A DNA stretch of 11,422 nucleotides, from positions 1 through 11,422 of the forward strand of contig NZ_JBQNBV010000065.1 in NCBI RefSeq assembly GCF_052169755.1. Reading direction: 5' to 3'. The stretch is from Selenomonas sp052169755 (GTDB lineage Bacteria > Bacillota > Negativicutes > Selenomonadales > Selenomonadaceae). Numbering within the stretch: the first letter of the stretch is position 1; each line of letters starts with the position of its first letter. The notes under the pieces were generated by a model. That model made no database searches, was not told the DNA's origin, and worked only from the letters and a program-made list of their open reading frames with translations. Both the position numbers and the translations under genes were made by a program. This document shows positions 1 through 8,223 of the stretch, in pieces.

Positions 1-1862
1 TCGCGCTCCCTGCCGCCCAGAGCTTTCGGCAAATTGCCGTCGAGATGCGCGGGCGCGTCAAAGCCCACGAGATGCGCCGCCGCCGGATAAATGTCGAGCG
101 CACTCGTCAGCTCCTCGACAAGCCCAAGCTGCGGCACACCCGCGCCGCGCAGCAGCCATGCCGCCCCCGTCTGATTCTCGCCGATATAGTCGAGGTCGTC
201 GCTGAATACGGAGACGCCGTGATCCGAATACACCTGCACGATATACTCATCTTCCGCATAATTTGCTTCGATGTAATCGAACACGGCGCCGAGACTGCGA
301 TCTATGGAGCGCATGTGTTCCAATACAGCTTCCGTATAGATCGGCACATGCGGCAGATTGACGCTGGCAACGCCCTCTGCCGCGCCCGCAAGCCGCTCGG
401 CGAGAGGCAGCCCCACCTGCGCGGCGAAAGGCAGCTGGAAGTCTGCCGCAGATCCCGGATGAGCGTCCATCAGATGCAAAAAGATGAAGGGATCGCATTC
501 GGAAAACGCCCGCATCGTCTGCACGGTTCTTTCTGCGCCCTGATAAGCCAAGCCGGCGTCGCCAGGCACGAGCAAGAGCCTTTCGTAGCCGCGCGTCACC
601 TGCGGATAAACGCCCGTCGCATCGCCCATAGTGTTCACACAGTAATAGCCGAGATGCGCCATCTGCTCTGCAAGCGTGACATACTGCGGCGAAAGCTCTG
701 CCATGCAGGTCGGATTGAACACCTGCGAGCGGTGCGCATAGACGCCCGTCTCGATCGTCGCCAGCGACGGAAAGGTGTACTCCGCCACCGAGTAATGATT
801 GTTGAAGATGACGCCCTTGGAAAAAAAGCGCATGAGGTTCGGCATCGGCTCGAAATCGCGGCGCTTCATCTCGGGCCAGCAAAGGGCGTCGATGAGGATG
901 TGCAGCACGAGCTTTTTGCGCTTGGGGCTGTGCCCAAGGCGTATCGGCTTGCCCAAGATAAACGGCGCATCCGAAGCAATCTCCGTGCGCTCGTTCAAGC
1001 GAAAGAAGCTCGTGACCCACTTGCCGAGCGTCGCGCTGTCCTCTCCGACGGAACGGCTCTGAAATACGACCTTCTGCTTCGGCACGGTTCCCGCCAAAGG
1101 CACGACGATCTCCGGCACTTTCGCCGCCGCGTCCGACGCAGCCGCAAACTCCGCCGGCTCGATGACAAAGGAGCCGCGAAGCTCCCGCGCCCGCAGGATG
1201 TCAAAGACGAAGGAATCATCCTCCGCCAAGGGGAACTCCGCCGTCTCTTTGAGCCGCTCCAAGAGCATCGCCTTCGCGTGCAGCTTCCCCCGATCAACGA
1301 ATACGCCGCTCCAATAGCGCCAACCGTCCGCAGGCTCCGTGAAGCTCGGCAAAAACTCGCCGAGAAACACGCCCGGCGGCGCTTCGACGCCGCCCGCGCC
1401 GAGCCGCGCGCGCCCAAGCACATAGGGCGCAAGATTCGGCAAGCCCATAGCAAGCGACAGGAGCGCCAAAGCGTCTTGCAGCTCCGCCCTTTCCATCGGC
1501 ACATCGACGGGCACGCGATACACACGGCTCGCGACGCCCTCGATCATCAAGAGCTTTCGCTTATCGCCGAGACGCTTATAGCACTCGATGAGCAGCTTCC
1601 AGACCTCGTAGCTGCACTTCTTCTTCTCATAAGCGCGTTCCGCCGCTTCAAGCGCCACCGTCACGCTGTCATGAGCAAGCGCATACTGCGCATAAAAGAT
1701 GTCAAAGTTCTCAGATGCAGGAAAAAGCGCTTGATAATCAACGAGAGCGGCGAGAAATGCGTCGTCATAGATGCCGTGCGCACTCTTTTCCTGCAAGGCA
1801 TGGAAAAGAGCGCAGCCGCGATCGGCATTTTCCTGATACGCCGCTTCTTCGCCGGACATCAT
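1..1862 (-). CDS. Alkaline-phosphatase/sulfatase-superfamily protein, third tandem paralogue (C-terminus beyond window)
   Basis: The frame is open without a stop from the left edge to 1862, giving 620 visible residues; comparison with the 720-residue neighbour suggests about 100 C-terminal residues are missing. Residues 1 to about 110 are helical and TPR-like (alternating Ala/Tyr/Leu patterns such as FYAQYALAHD). A middle domain follows, then the alkaline-phosphatase-superfamily core. Putative metal or catalytic residues are D325 (ILIDALCW), nucleophile T363 (EYTFPSLATIETG), D466/H468 (LMDAHP) and D547/H548 (YSDHG). No signal peptide or membrane segment is visible. I chose the ATG at 1862 because AAAGG lies 8 nt upstream and the N-terminus then aligns with the paralogue next door; an in-frame ATG at 1892 overlaps the upstream stop (ATGA) but has its purine-rich stretch directly abutting it. 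Substrate unknown; phospho- or phosphono-transfer or hydrolysis is inferred from fold and context. Closely related to the 1889-4051 product. Confidence 0.88.
   Translation of the reverse strand, partial: MMSGEEAAYQENADRGCALFHALQEKSAHGIYDDAFLAALVDYQALFPASENFDIFYAQYALAHDSVTVALEAAERAYEKKKCSYEVWKLLIECYKRLGDKRKLLMIEGVASRVYRVPVDVPMERAELQDALALLSLAMGLPNLAPYVLGRARLGAGGVEAPPGVFLGEFLPSFTEPADGWRYWSGVFVDRGKLHAKAMLLERLKETAEFPLAEDDSFVFDILRARELRGSFVIEPAEFAAASDAAAKVPEIVVPLAGTVPKQKVVFQSRSVGEDSATLGKWVTSFFRLNERTEIASDAPFILGKPIRLGHSPKRKKLVLHILIDALCWPEMKRRDFEPMPNLMRFFSKGVIFNNHYSVAEYTFPSLATIETGVYAHRSQVFNPTCMAELSPQYVTLAEQMAHLGYYCVNTMGDATGVYPQVTRGYERLLLVPGDAGLAYQGAERTVQTMRAFSECDPFIFLHLMDAHPGSAADFQLPFAAQVGLPLAERLAGAAEGVASVNLPHVPIYTEAVLEHMRSIDRSLGAVFDYIEANYAEDEYIVQVYSDHGVSVFSDDLDYIGENQTGAAWLLRGAGVPQLGLVEELTSALDIYPAAAHLVGFDAPAHLDGNLPKALGGRER
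814..846. repeat. 33-bp direct repeat copy A in tandem paralogues
   Basis: This 33-base block is identical to 3012-3044. It encodes the segment PNLMRFFSKG just ahead of the catalytic threonine in the two closest paralogues. It reflects gene duplication and strong conservation, or recent conversion. Confidence 0.85.
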
Positions 1863-1888
1863 GCTTTCGACCTTTGCATTCACGCCTC

Positions 1889-4051
1889 TCATCCTTTCCG
1901 CGCATCGGGAAACCATGCGGCTCGCAGCGCTCTCTTCTCGGGCCAAATCTCGCCGCGCGAATCAAGCGACGCCGTATATGTACGCGCCAGCGCAAGAAAC
2001 TCCTGCCGCAGCGCTTCGTCATGAATCTCCCGCCGCTTCTCGCCGCGCAGGAAAAGCTGCTGACGCGGCTGCCTGAGATCCATCGAGCCGTCCTCATCGA
2101 CGATCTCATCGGAGCCAAAGTAGAACTCATGCGTCTTTGTACGGATCGCCATGTTGAACGGCTTCCCTGGGAAAAGCGTATAGGACAGCGCATGATCGCG
2201 CCCTGCGCCGCCAAAGGCTCGGGGCAGACTGCCGTCGAGATCGGCAGGCGGCGCAAAGCCCGCAAGACGCGCCGTCGTCGGGTAGATGTCGAGCACACTC
2301 GTCAGCTCCTCGACAAACCCCAGCTGCGGCACGCCCGCGCCACGCAGCATCCATGCGGTGCCGGTCAAGACTTCACTGACATAGTCAATCGTATTGCCGA
2401 AAACCGCCGCCCCGTGATCGGAATAAAGCTGCACGACATACTCATCTTCTGCATAATTGGCTTCGATATAAGAAAAAAGCTCGCCCAAGCTGCGGTCAAC
2501 GCGCCGCATACCTTCGATGACAGCTTCCTGATGAAACTTCGAATTCACGCGGTCAACGCTCGGCGTATCATCGTCCGTATCGTCCAGCCGGGCGGGGAGA
2601 TCCAGCAAAACCTGCGTCTCAAGCGGCGCCTGCCACTTCGCAGTCGTGCTCGGATGCGTGTCCGCCACATGGAGGAAGATGAACTGATCGCACTCGGCAA
2701 ACGCGCGCATCTGAGACAGCGCATATTGGACGCCGCGATATGCGTGAAGCCCGTCGCCGCTGGGCTTGGAAATCAAGCGGTCATAGCCGCGCGTCACACC
2801 GTTGTAGACGCCGCTCGAATCCCCCCAGACATTCACGCAATAGTAGCCGAGACGCTTCATCTGCTCGGAAAGCGTCAGGATGGTCGGCGCAATCTCTCCC
2901 ATACAAGTGGAGTTGAAGGTCTGCGAGTGATGCGGATACAATCCCGTATCGATCGTCGCCAACGAAGGATATGTATACTCTGCAATCGAGAAGGTATCGT
3001 TGAAGATCAGACCCTTGGAAAAAAAGCGCATGAGGTTCGGCATCCGTGTGAAATCGCATTGCTTCATCGCGGGCCAGCAAAGAGCGTCGACGAGGATGTG
3101 CAGGAAGAGCTTCCTGCGCTTGGGGCTGTGTACCAAACGAATCGGCTCTCCCATCAGAAAAGGCGCCGACGACCTCAGCTCCGTCCGTTCGCTCAAGCGG
3201 AAAAAGCTGCAGACCCATTTGCCGAGATGCGTGGATTCTTCCCCGAGAGAATCGCTCTTGAAGAAGATCTCCTGCCCCGCTTCGGTTCCTGCCAAAGACA
3301 CGACGACATCGTGTGCGCCGCCAAGATCGGCTGCATCCGCACGAACATCCAGCGTCGCCGCCCCAGTCACCTGCTTCTTTTTCACGACGTCGAAAACGAT
3401 CTCTTCCGCTGCGACGACAAGCGCGGGATCACGATTCAATGCCTCGAAGAGCGCCGCTTTCGAATCGAGCGTCGTCATGTCGACAAAGATGCCGCTCCAA
3501 TAGCGATACGCCTCATGCGCTTCTCTGAGCGTGGGCAAAAATTCCCCGACAAACGCGCCGGGCAATGCCTGCAAACCGTTTTCGCCCATGCGTGCGCGTC
3601 CGATCGTATAGGGCGCATGGGTGGGCACCCCCATCGCAACAGATAATAGTGCGAGGGAATCTTCGAGCGTTTCCCGCGCAAGCGGCACCTCGATCGGCGT
3701 GCGGTAAACGCGGCTCGCGATGCCCTCGAAGATCAAGAGACTGCGCGTATCACCGAGCCGCCGATAGCATTCTATGAGAAGCATCCATATCTCGTAATGG
3801 TACATCTTCTTGGCATACGCCGCCTGCGCGGCAGCGAGCGCCGTCTGTACGTCGTCATGCGCCAGCGCATAGCGTGCATAGAAGATCAGACCATTTTCCG
3901 AAGCGGGAAAAAGCCGCCGATATTCTTGCAGCAAGGCAAGGTAGGTGTCGTCATAATGACCGTCTGCGCTTCGCTGAAGCAAAGCCGCAAAAAAAGAACG
4001 TCCGGCTTCACTCTTCGCTTGATACAGTCTCTCCGCTCGGCTCTCTAGCAT
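1889..4051 (-). CDS. Alkaline-phosphatase/sulfatase-superfamily protein, second tandem paralogue
   Basis: A 720-residue protein counted from the ATG at 4051. A GTG start 18 nt further upstream is possible, but it would lie within the ribosome-binding site GGAGGAGG, which sits 7 nt before the ATG. Residues 1-110 form a helical TPR-like region. The C-terminal superfamily core shows D322 (HILVDALCW), probable nucleophile T360 (EYTYPSLATIDTG, the T-x-P-S arrangement matching C-x-P-S of sulfatases), D464/H466 (HVADTHP) and D545/H546 (YSDHG). The order of these motifs is that of sulfatases, LtaS and phosphoethanolamine transferases. Unlike LtaS and EptA it has no membrane anchor and no signal peptide, so it is predicted cytoplasmic. 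The start overlaps the upstream gene's stop by 7 nt, implying translational coupling. The family assignment is solid; the exact reaction is not known. Operon membership with PEP mutase suggests a phosphonate or phosphate ester substrate. Confidence 0.9.
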   Translation of the reverse strand: MLESRAERLYQAKSEAGRSFFAALLQRSADGHYDDTYLALLQEYRRLFPASENGLIFYARYALAHDDVQTALAAAQAAYAKKMYHYEIWMLLIECYRRLGDTRSLLIFEGIASRVYRTPIEVPLARETLEDSLALLSVAMGVPTHAPYTIGRARMGENGLQALPGAFVGEFLPTLREAHEAYRYWSGIFVDMTTLDSKAALFEALNRDPALVVAAEEIVFDVVKKKQVTGAATLDVRADAADLGGAHDVVVSLAGTEAGQEIFFKSDSLGEESTHLGKWVCSFFRLSERTELRSSAPFLMGEPIRLVHSPKRRKLFLHILVDALCWPAMKQCDFTRMPNLMRFFSKGLIFNDTFSIAEYTYPSLATIDTGLYPHHSQTFNSTCMGEIAPTILTLSEQMKRLGYYCVNVWGDSSGVYNGVTRGYDRLISKPSGDGLHAYRGVQYALSQMRAFAECDQFIFLHVADTHPSTTAKWQAPLETQVLLDLPARLDDTDDDTPSVDRVNSKFHQEAVIEGMRRVDRSLGELFSYIEANYAEDEYVVQLYSDHGAAVFGNTIDYVSEVLTGTAWMLRGAGVPQLGFVEELTSVLDIYPTTARLAGFAPPADLDGSLPRAFGGAGRDHALSYTLFPGKPFNMAIRTKTHEFYFGSDEIVDEDGSMDLRQPRQQLFLRGEKRREIHDEALRQEFLALARTYTASLDSRGEIWPEKRALRAAWFPDARKG
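3012..3044. repeat. 33-bp direct repeat copy B in tandem paralogues
   Basis: Identical to 814-846, spaced about 2.2 kb, one gene length. Recombination between the copies would delete or fuse one paralogue in frame. Confidence 0.85.
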
Positions 4052-6114
4052 TCGCCGTCCTCCTCCCACTTCTCGTGAAACGACGCCGTATGTTCACGCG
4101 CAAGGCGCAGGAAATCTTCCATGAGCGCGGCGTCAAAAACTTCGCGGTGCATCGCATCGCGCGTATAGATCTGCGCCGTAAACTGACTCATATCCACCGT
4201 GCCGTCGTGATGCGTCGGCCGCGCCGTTTCCAAGCGGAACTCATATTCTGCCGTTCGTATGCTGAGCTTATACGTCTGCTCAGGATAGATCGAGTTGCTG
4301 ATGCAATAGCGTCGGCCTCTGCCGCCCAAGGCGCACGGCAAAGTCCCGTCGAGCTGCCCCGCAGGCGCAGAAAAGCCGACGGTTTTCTCCATGATAGGAT
4401 AGATGTCGAGGCAGCTCGTAAGCTCCTCGACCAGCCCCAGACGCGGCACGCCCGCGCCCCGCACCATGAGTGCGGCACCGCCCTGCGTCTCGGAGAAGTA
4501 CCACGCATCCTCCGAATAGACGGAACTGCCGTGATCGGAATAGGCGCAGACGATGTATTCATCGGGCGCATAATGCTCCTCAATATAGTCGAAGAGTCTG
4601 CCCAGTTCGCGATCCATCATTTCGATGCGATGCGGATTGTCATAGCCGTAGACATCGTTGTACGGCAAGCGCACGGAAACATCGTCTCCCGGCATGACGC
4701 GCGTATGCTGCCACGGGATATGCGTCTGCGTCTTCAACGCTAGGGGGGCGATCGTCGCCGGTGTCGAGTGTGCGTCCCCCACGTGCAGGAATACATAGTT
4801 GTCACATTCATCGAAGGCTTCCAAGTGTGCGATCGTGCGTGCAACGCCATCGTACGCAGGCTGCGCCAGATACGGGTTGACGATGAGGCGATCGAAGCCG
4901 CGCGTCACGCCGTCATAGATGCCGCGCCCGTCGCCCATGACGTTGACGCAGTAATAGCCGAGATCCTTCATCTGCTCGGACAGCGTCTTTATGTCCTTGT
5001 CGATCACGAACATCGGCTTGTCCCACACGACCTGCGAGCGATGCGGCATCATGCCCGTCTCGATCGTACCAAGGGAAACGAAAGTGTACTCCGCCACGCA
5101 GTAGTTGTTGTTGAAGATGACGCCATCGGAGAAGAAGCGCATGAGGTTCGGCACAGACCGGAAGTCGCGCGCGCGCATCGCCTGCCATGAGAGGCCGTCG
5201 AGCAGGATGTTCAGGACGAGCTTCTTCCGCCTTGGACTATGCCCCGGCAGAATCGGCGCAGCAACGATGAAAGGCTCCGCTGAAGACACCTTTGTCCCTC
5301 CTGCGAGACGCAGGAAGCGGAACTCCCCGCGTCCGCTGAGGATGCTGCCCTCGCTCCGCACGTCCGCCACGTCGATTCTCTGTTCCTCCTGCGTCACGGT
5401 CACAGGCAGGATACATTCTTCAGCAACCTCGACGGAGCCTTCGGCGCGGCGCGCCTTCATGATGTCGAAGACCATGCCGCAGTAATCATCCGCCAAAGAG
5501 CCGTCGCTGCGCTTCAAGAGATCCAAGCGCCTTGCCCGTACATGGAAGAGATCCTCCGCATTGTAGACTCCGCAGTAGTAGCGGCGGCGCTCCGCCTCAT
5601 GACCCTCGTTCAGGAGGAACTGCCCGAGTGCAGACACAAGATCCAAATTGCGGCTGCCATCCGCCCGCTCCGCGAAATCGAAGCGGAAGGGCGCCAGCTG
5701 CACATCGAGCATACCGCAGAAGAATGCATCTTGCCAGCGCGTATCGGAAAAGATCGGAATCGACGCATCAAGGCACATATTCTTTTGACAAAGCGCCTTG
5801 AAAAAGATCGCTTCTTCATCAAGCCCGAGCGCATCGTCGATCTCGAACAAGATCTGCCAGATCTTATGGCTGAGCTTTCGCCTCTTGTACGCCTCATGTG
5901 CGAGACGGTACGCTTCTTCCGTCTCGCCAAGCGCGAAAGCAAGACGCGCCGTAAAGTAAAAGACGGCAGCCTTGTTCTTTGTTGCTTTCTCATAGGCTTC
6001 AAGCTTCGTGCAGTATTCCTCCGTATAGGCGCCGGCGCGTACCGCATCTCTGAGCCAAAGGCAGAGCGCATCCTCCTCGCGCGTATCCCAAATCTTATTT
6101 TCCTGTTCCTGCAT
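4045..6114 (-). CDS. Alkaline-phosphatase/sulfatase-superfamily protein, first and most divergent tandem paralogue
   Basis: A 689-residue protein starting at an ATG with AAGGGG 6 nt upstream. It has the same architecture as its two downstream neighbours: a helical N-terminus (about 1-110, FYFTARLAFALGETEEAY being TPR-like), a middle region, and a superfamily core with D306 (NILLDGLSW), nucleophile T344 (EYTFVSLGTIETG), D447/H449 (HVGDAHS) and D527/H528 (YSDHG). It differs at conserved spots: Val replaces the Pro of the T-x-P-S motif, Ser replaces the Pro after D-x-H, and Tyr603 aligns with His620 of the neighbouring paralogue. These changes suggest altered specificity, though the core catalytic residues remain. 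No signal peptide or membrane helix is seen. It begins 52 nt after the PEP mutase stop and its stop overlaps the next start. Function is inferred: a soluble phospho- or phosphono-transferase or phosphodiesterase; simple phosphatase activity cannot be excluded. Confidence 0.9.
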   Translation of the reverse strand: MQEQENKIWDTREEDALCLWLRDAVRAGAYTEEYCTKLEAYEKATKNKAAVFYFTARLAFALGETEEAYRLAHEAYKRRKLSHKIWQILFEIDDALGLDEEAIFFKALCQKNMCLDASIPIFSDTRWQDAFFCGMLDVQLAPFRFDFAERADGSRNLDLVSALGQFLLNEGHEAERRRYYCGVYNAEDLFHVRARRLDLLKRSDGSLADDYCGMVFDIMKARRAEGSVEVAEECILPVTVTQEEQRIDVADVRSEGSILSGRGEFRFLRLAGGTKVSSAEPFIVAAPILPGHSPRRKKLVLNILLDGLSWQAMRARDFRSVPNLMRFFSDGVIFNNNYCVAEYTFVSLGTIETGMMPHRSQVVWDKPMFVIDKDIKTLSEQMKDLGYYCVNVMGDGRGIYDGVTRGFDRLIVNPYLAQPAYDGVARTIAHLEAFDECDNYVFLHVGDAHSTPATIAPLALKTQTHIPWQHTRVMPGDDVSVRLPYNDVYGYDNPHRIEMMDRELGRLFDYIEEHYAPDEYIVCAYSDHGSSVYSEDAWYFSETQGGAALMVRGAGVPRLGLVEELTSCLDIYPIMEKTVGFSAPAGQLDGTLPCALGGRGRRYCISNSIYPEQTYKLSIRTAEYEFRLETARPTHHDGTVDMSQFTAQIYTRDAMHREVFDAALMEDFLRLAREHTASFHEKWEEDGEC
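4059..4066 (-). promoter_or_regulatory. Ribosome binding site deciding the start of the second paralogue
   Basis: The minus strand reads GGAGGAGG, then seven bases, then the ATG at 4051. The alternative GTG at 4069 would place this site inside the coding region, so the ATG is preferred. The site lies within the last codons of the upstream gene. Confidence 0.85.
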
Positions 6115-6166
6115 GAACTGCCCCTTTTCTTTTTTCGCTTTCTGTCAAGACGGCTCCCATGCCAAA

Positions 6167-7468
6167 TCAAACATCGTCAATCAAGCGAATGATGTCCTTG
6201 AACGGCATGAGATCTGCGTCCGCTTCGAGCGAGCGATGATGCTTCAAGATGGACATCGCCGTGCGCTCCATCGCCGGAAATGCGCTGCGCGTCAGTTGGT
6301 TCGCGTAGATGACAATGTTCACGCCGTGCGCTGCAAGCTCTGCCTCCGTCACAGCGCTGTAGGACGTCGGCACAGCGACGAGCGGCACATGCGCATATTC
6401 TTTGCGGAACGCATCGGCAAAGGCAAAGACCTCATCCGGCTCCTTTCGGCGCGAGTGGATCATGATGCCGTCCGCACCCGCCGCCACATAAGCGGCGGCA
6501 CGTTCCAAAGCATCCGCCAGACCCTTTTCAAGAATCAGGCTCTCAATACGCGCGATGATCATGAAGTCATCGGTGCGCTGTGCATCCTTGCCCGCTCGGA
6601 TCTTCGCCGAAAAATGCTCGATCGTGTCCTGCTGCTGCTCGACTTCCGTACCGAAAAGCGAGTTCTTCTTCAGCCCGATCTTGTCCTCCAAAATCACAGC
6701 GGAGACCCCCATGCGCTCCAGCGTATGAACGTGGTAAACGAAATGCTCGGTAAGACCGCCCGTGTCGGCGTCAAGGATGATGGGCTTCGTCGTCACGTCC
6801 ATGACATCGTCGATCGTGCGGATGCGCGACGACATATCGACAAGCTCGATGTCGGGCTTGCCCTTCGCCGTTGAGTCGCAGAGACTGGATATCCAAAGTG
6901 CATCGAACTGATCCAAGCCGCCCGCATGCTCGACGACAGTCTTTTCCGCCAACAGCCCCGTCAGCCCGTCATGCACCTCGATGGTCTTGACGATCGGCAC
7001 GATCTCCAAGAGGCGGCGCAGGCGGCGGCGACGGAACTCCGGCATGACGAGCCGTTCCTTCATGCGCTCGTCGATCTTCTTGACGGCAGGGTTCCATGTA
7101 TAGGGAACCTCGATGAGCTCACCGCCCATTTTTTCGAGATTTTCCAGCACATTCCTGCGAATCGACGACATCGGACCACCGCGCCAGTTATCGCCATGCA
7201 CGACGAAATCGGGCTTGAGCGATGCAATGACGCCGTCATACATGATGGCGTCCTGTACGATGACACGTTCGACTTCCGGCTCGGCTTCCAAAAGCGCGAT
7301 GCGCTCCGCAAGCCCTATGGACGGAAAGCGATTGTAGCGCACCATCTCGCGGTCAGAAAGGACTCCTGCAACGACCGTGCCGTGCTTCTTGGCTTCGCGC
7401 AGGATATTCCTATGCCCCTCGTGAATCGCATCGGTGCAGAAGCACGCGTAAGCAATCTTTTCTTTCAT
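6167..7468 (-). CDS. pepM: Phosphoenolpyruvate mutase with N-terminal cytidylyltransferase-like domain
   Basis: A 433-residue fusion. Residues 1 to about 125 form a HIGH-superfamily cytidylyltransferase-like domain with H-E-G-H at 16-19 and VVHGDNW at 89-95. Residues from about 158 onward are PEP mutase, which interconverts phosphoenolpyruvate and phosphonopyruvate, the entry step of nearly all C-P bond biosynthesis. Its landmarks are WISSLCDSTAKGKPD (192-206), the metal site DADTGG (233-238), the hallmark EDKIGLKKNS (261-270), RIES (307-310) and HSR (338-340). The EDK...NS loop distinguishes mutases from isocitrate-lyase-type relatives. The overall layout matches AepX-type enzymes of capsule clusters. 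The segment after VPYT (121-124), where I recall a GISST-type nucleotide-binding motif in AepX proteins, here reads WNPAVKKI, so the N-terminal domain may be inactive. The start ATG overlaps the upstream stop by 4 nt (ATGA), with AAGGG 6 nt before it. The enzyme is cytoplasmic. PEP mutase identity is very secure. Confidence 0.96.
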   Translation of the reverse strand: MKEKIAYACFCTDAIHEGHRNILREAKKHGTVVAGVLSDREMVRYNRFPSIGLAERIALLEAEPEVERVIVQDAIMYDGVIASLKPDFVVHGDNWRGGPMSSIRRNVLENLEKMGGELIEVPYTWNPAVKKIDERMKERLVMPEFRRRRLRRLLEIVPIVKTIEVHDGLTGLLAEKTVVEHAGGLDQFDALWISSLCDSTAKGKPDIELVDMSSRIRTIDDVMDVTTKPIILDADTGGLTEHFVYHVHTLERMGVSAVILEDKIGLKKNSLFGTEVEQQQDTIEHFSAKIRAGKDAQRTDDFMIIARIESLILEKGLADALERAAAYVAAGADGIMIHSRRKEPDEVFAFADAFRKEYAHVPLVAVPTSYSAVTEAELAAHGVNIVIYANQLTRSAFPAMERTAMSILKHHRSLEADADLMPFKDIIRLIDDV

Positions 7469-8187
7469 AACTTTCCCTTCTCCTCCACGGTGCGTCTCAG
7501 TTCAGCCAATTCCGCCAAGGTATCAATCTCTTGCACGTCGTCCTCACAGCACGCACGCACATACACGCAAAAATCCCCAATATCTGCGGAAAGAGCCGCC
7601 TCGTCCCAGTAGCGCGCCCGACCGCCCGGCGTTTCGTAAAGCCGCTTGAGCGATGTTCGGAGCTTCCTGCCGTCCTCCGTCGTCCAGTACGATATGCCAA
7701 CCATCTTCCAGCAGTTCGCGCCGCCGACCGCCATGCGCCGGATGACGCCCGCCTCGTCCGGAAAGAAGCACCAGTCATCCGTCTTCGCGACGGGAATCGC
7801 CAGATAGTTCGTCGCCTGCTGCTCGCGGCAAAGAAGCGCCGGATTCTGCAAATAGAGATCGCCTTCGATGATGAAAGCATTCTCCACGAGATCGCCGGCG
7901 ACGATCAGCGACGAGATATTGTTCGCCTCATGCCAGTGCGGATTGTCGATGAAGCGGATCTGCGGATAGCTCTCCTTGAGTACATCGAGCTTTTCGCCCA
8001 AGTAGCCGCGCACGACATAAATCTCGGGAATGCCCGCCGCTACGAGGGCGGCGAGCAGCGTGTCGATGATGCGCCTCCCATCGACGCGAACCATGGGTTT
8101 CGGCATCTCGTCGGTCAGCGGACGCATCCTCTCGCCGCGTCCCGCCGCAAGGACGATGGCGCGCTCGGCTATGTATGGATCGGACAT
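7465..8187 (-). CDS. LicC/PntC-like CTP:phosphonate (or phosphocholine) cytidylyltransferase
   Basis: A 240-residue GT-A-fold nucleotidyltransferase. The N-terminal signature is IVLAAGRGERMRPLT followed by PKPM (residues 11-32), which binds the nucleotide. NNISSL (89-94) and GISYW (164-168) are LicC-type substrate-site motifs. D110 in IEGD and D222 in EIDT are the probable metal ligands, and YWDE lies at 193-196. Known relatives activate phosphocholine (LicC) or 2-aminoethylphosphonate (PntC of Treponema denticola) to the CDP- or CMP-linked form. Here the gene directly precedes PEP mutase, with a 4-nt start/stop overlap, so a phosphonate substrate is the better guess; this is inference from context. 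Glucose-1-phosphate-type sugar substrates are less likely given the LicC-like motifs. The start is the ATG at 8187 with AAGG about 8 nt upstream; no plausible earlier start is needed because the nucleotide motif begins at residue 11. Confidence 0.88.
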   Translation of the reverse strand: MSDPYIAERAIVLAAGRGERMRPLTDEMPKPMVRVDGRRIIDTLLAALVAAGIPEIYVVRGYLGEKLDVLKESYPQIRFIDNPHWHEANNISSLIVAGDLVENAFIIEGDLYLQNPALLCREQQATNYLAIPVAKTDDWCFFPDEAGVIRRMAVGGANCWKMVGISYWTTEDGRKLRTSLKRLYETPGGRARYWDEAALSADIGDFCVYVRACCEDDVQEIDTLAELAELRRTVEEKGKL

Positions 8188-8223
8188 GACTCCTGCCTTC
8201 TTCCTTCCTGATCTCTTGACGCT

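Noticed and set aside
1863..1892. ATG at 1892 as start of the third paralogue, with ATGA overlap
   Set aside because: GGAAAGG abuts the ATG with no spacing, and the extra ten residues have no counterpart in the paralogue. It remains possible.
45..2024. 659-codon plus-strand open frame
   Set aside because: It is antisense to the third paralogue and codon-aligned with it. The product is Arg/His-rich without any recognisable domain, which is typical of shadows in GC-rich DNA.
1715..3646. 643-codon plus-strand open frame
   Set aside because: It spans two real minus-strand genes and has the same Arg/His-rich composition as the other shadow, reflecting paralogy of the genes beneath.
6143..6148. 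Perfect TTGACA on the minus strand between PEP mutase and the first paralogue
   Set aside because: No -10-like hexamer lies 16-18 nt downstream, where the sequence is AGGGGC-like ribosome-binding material.
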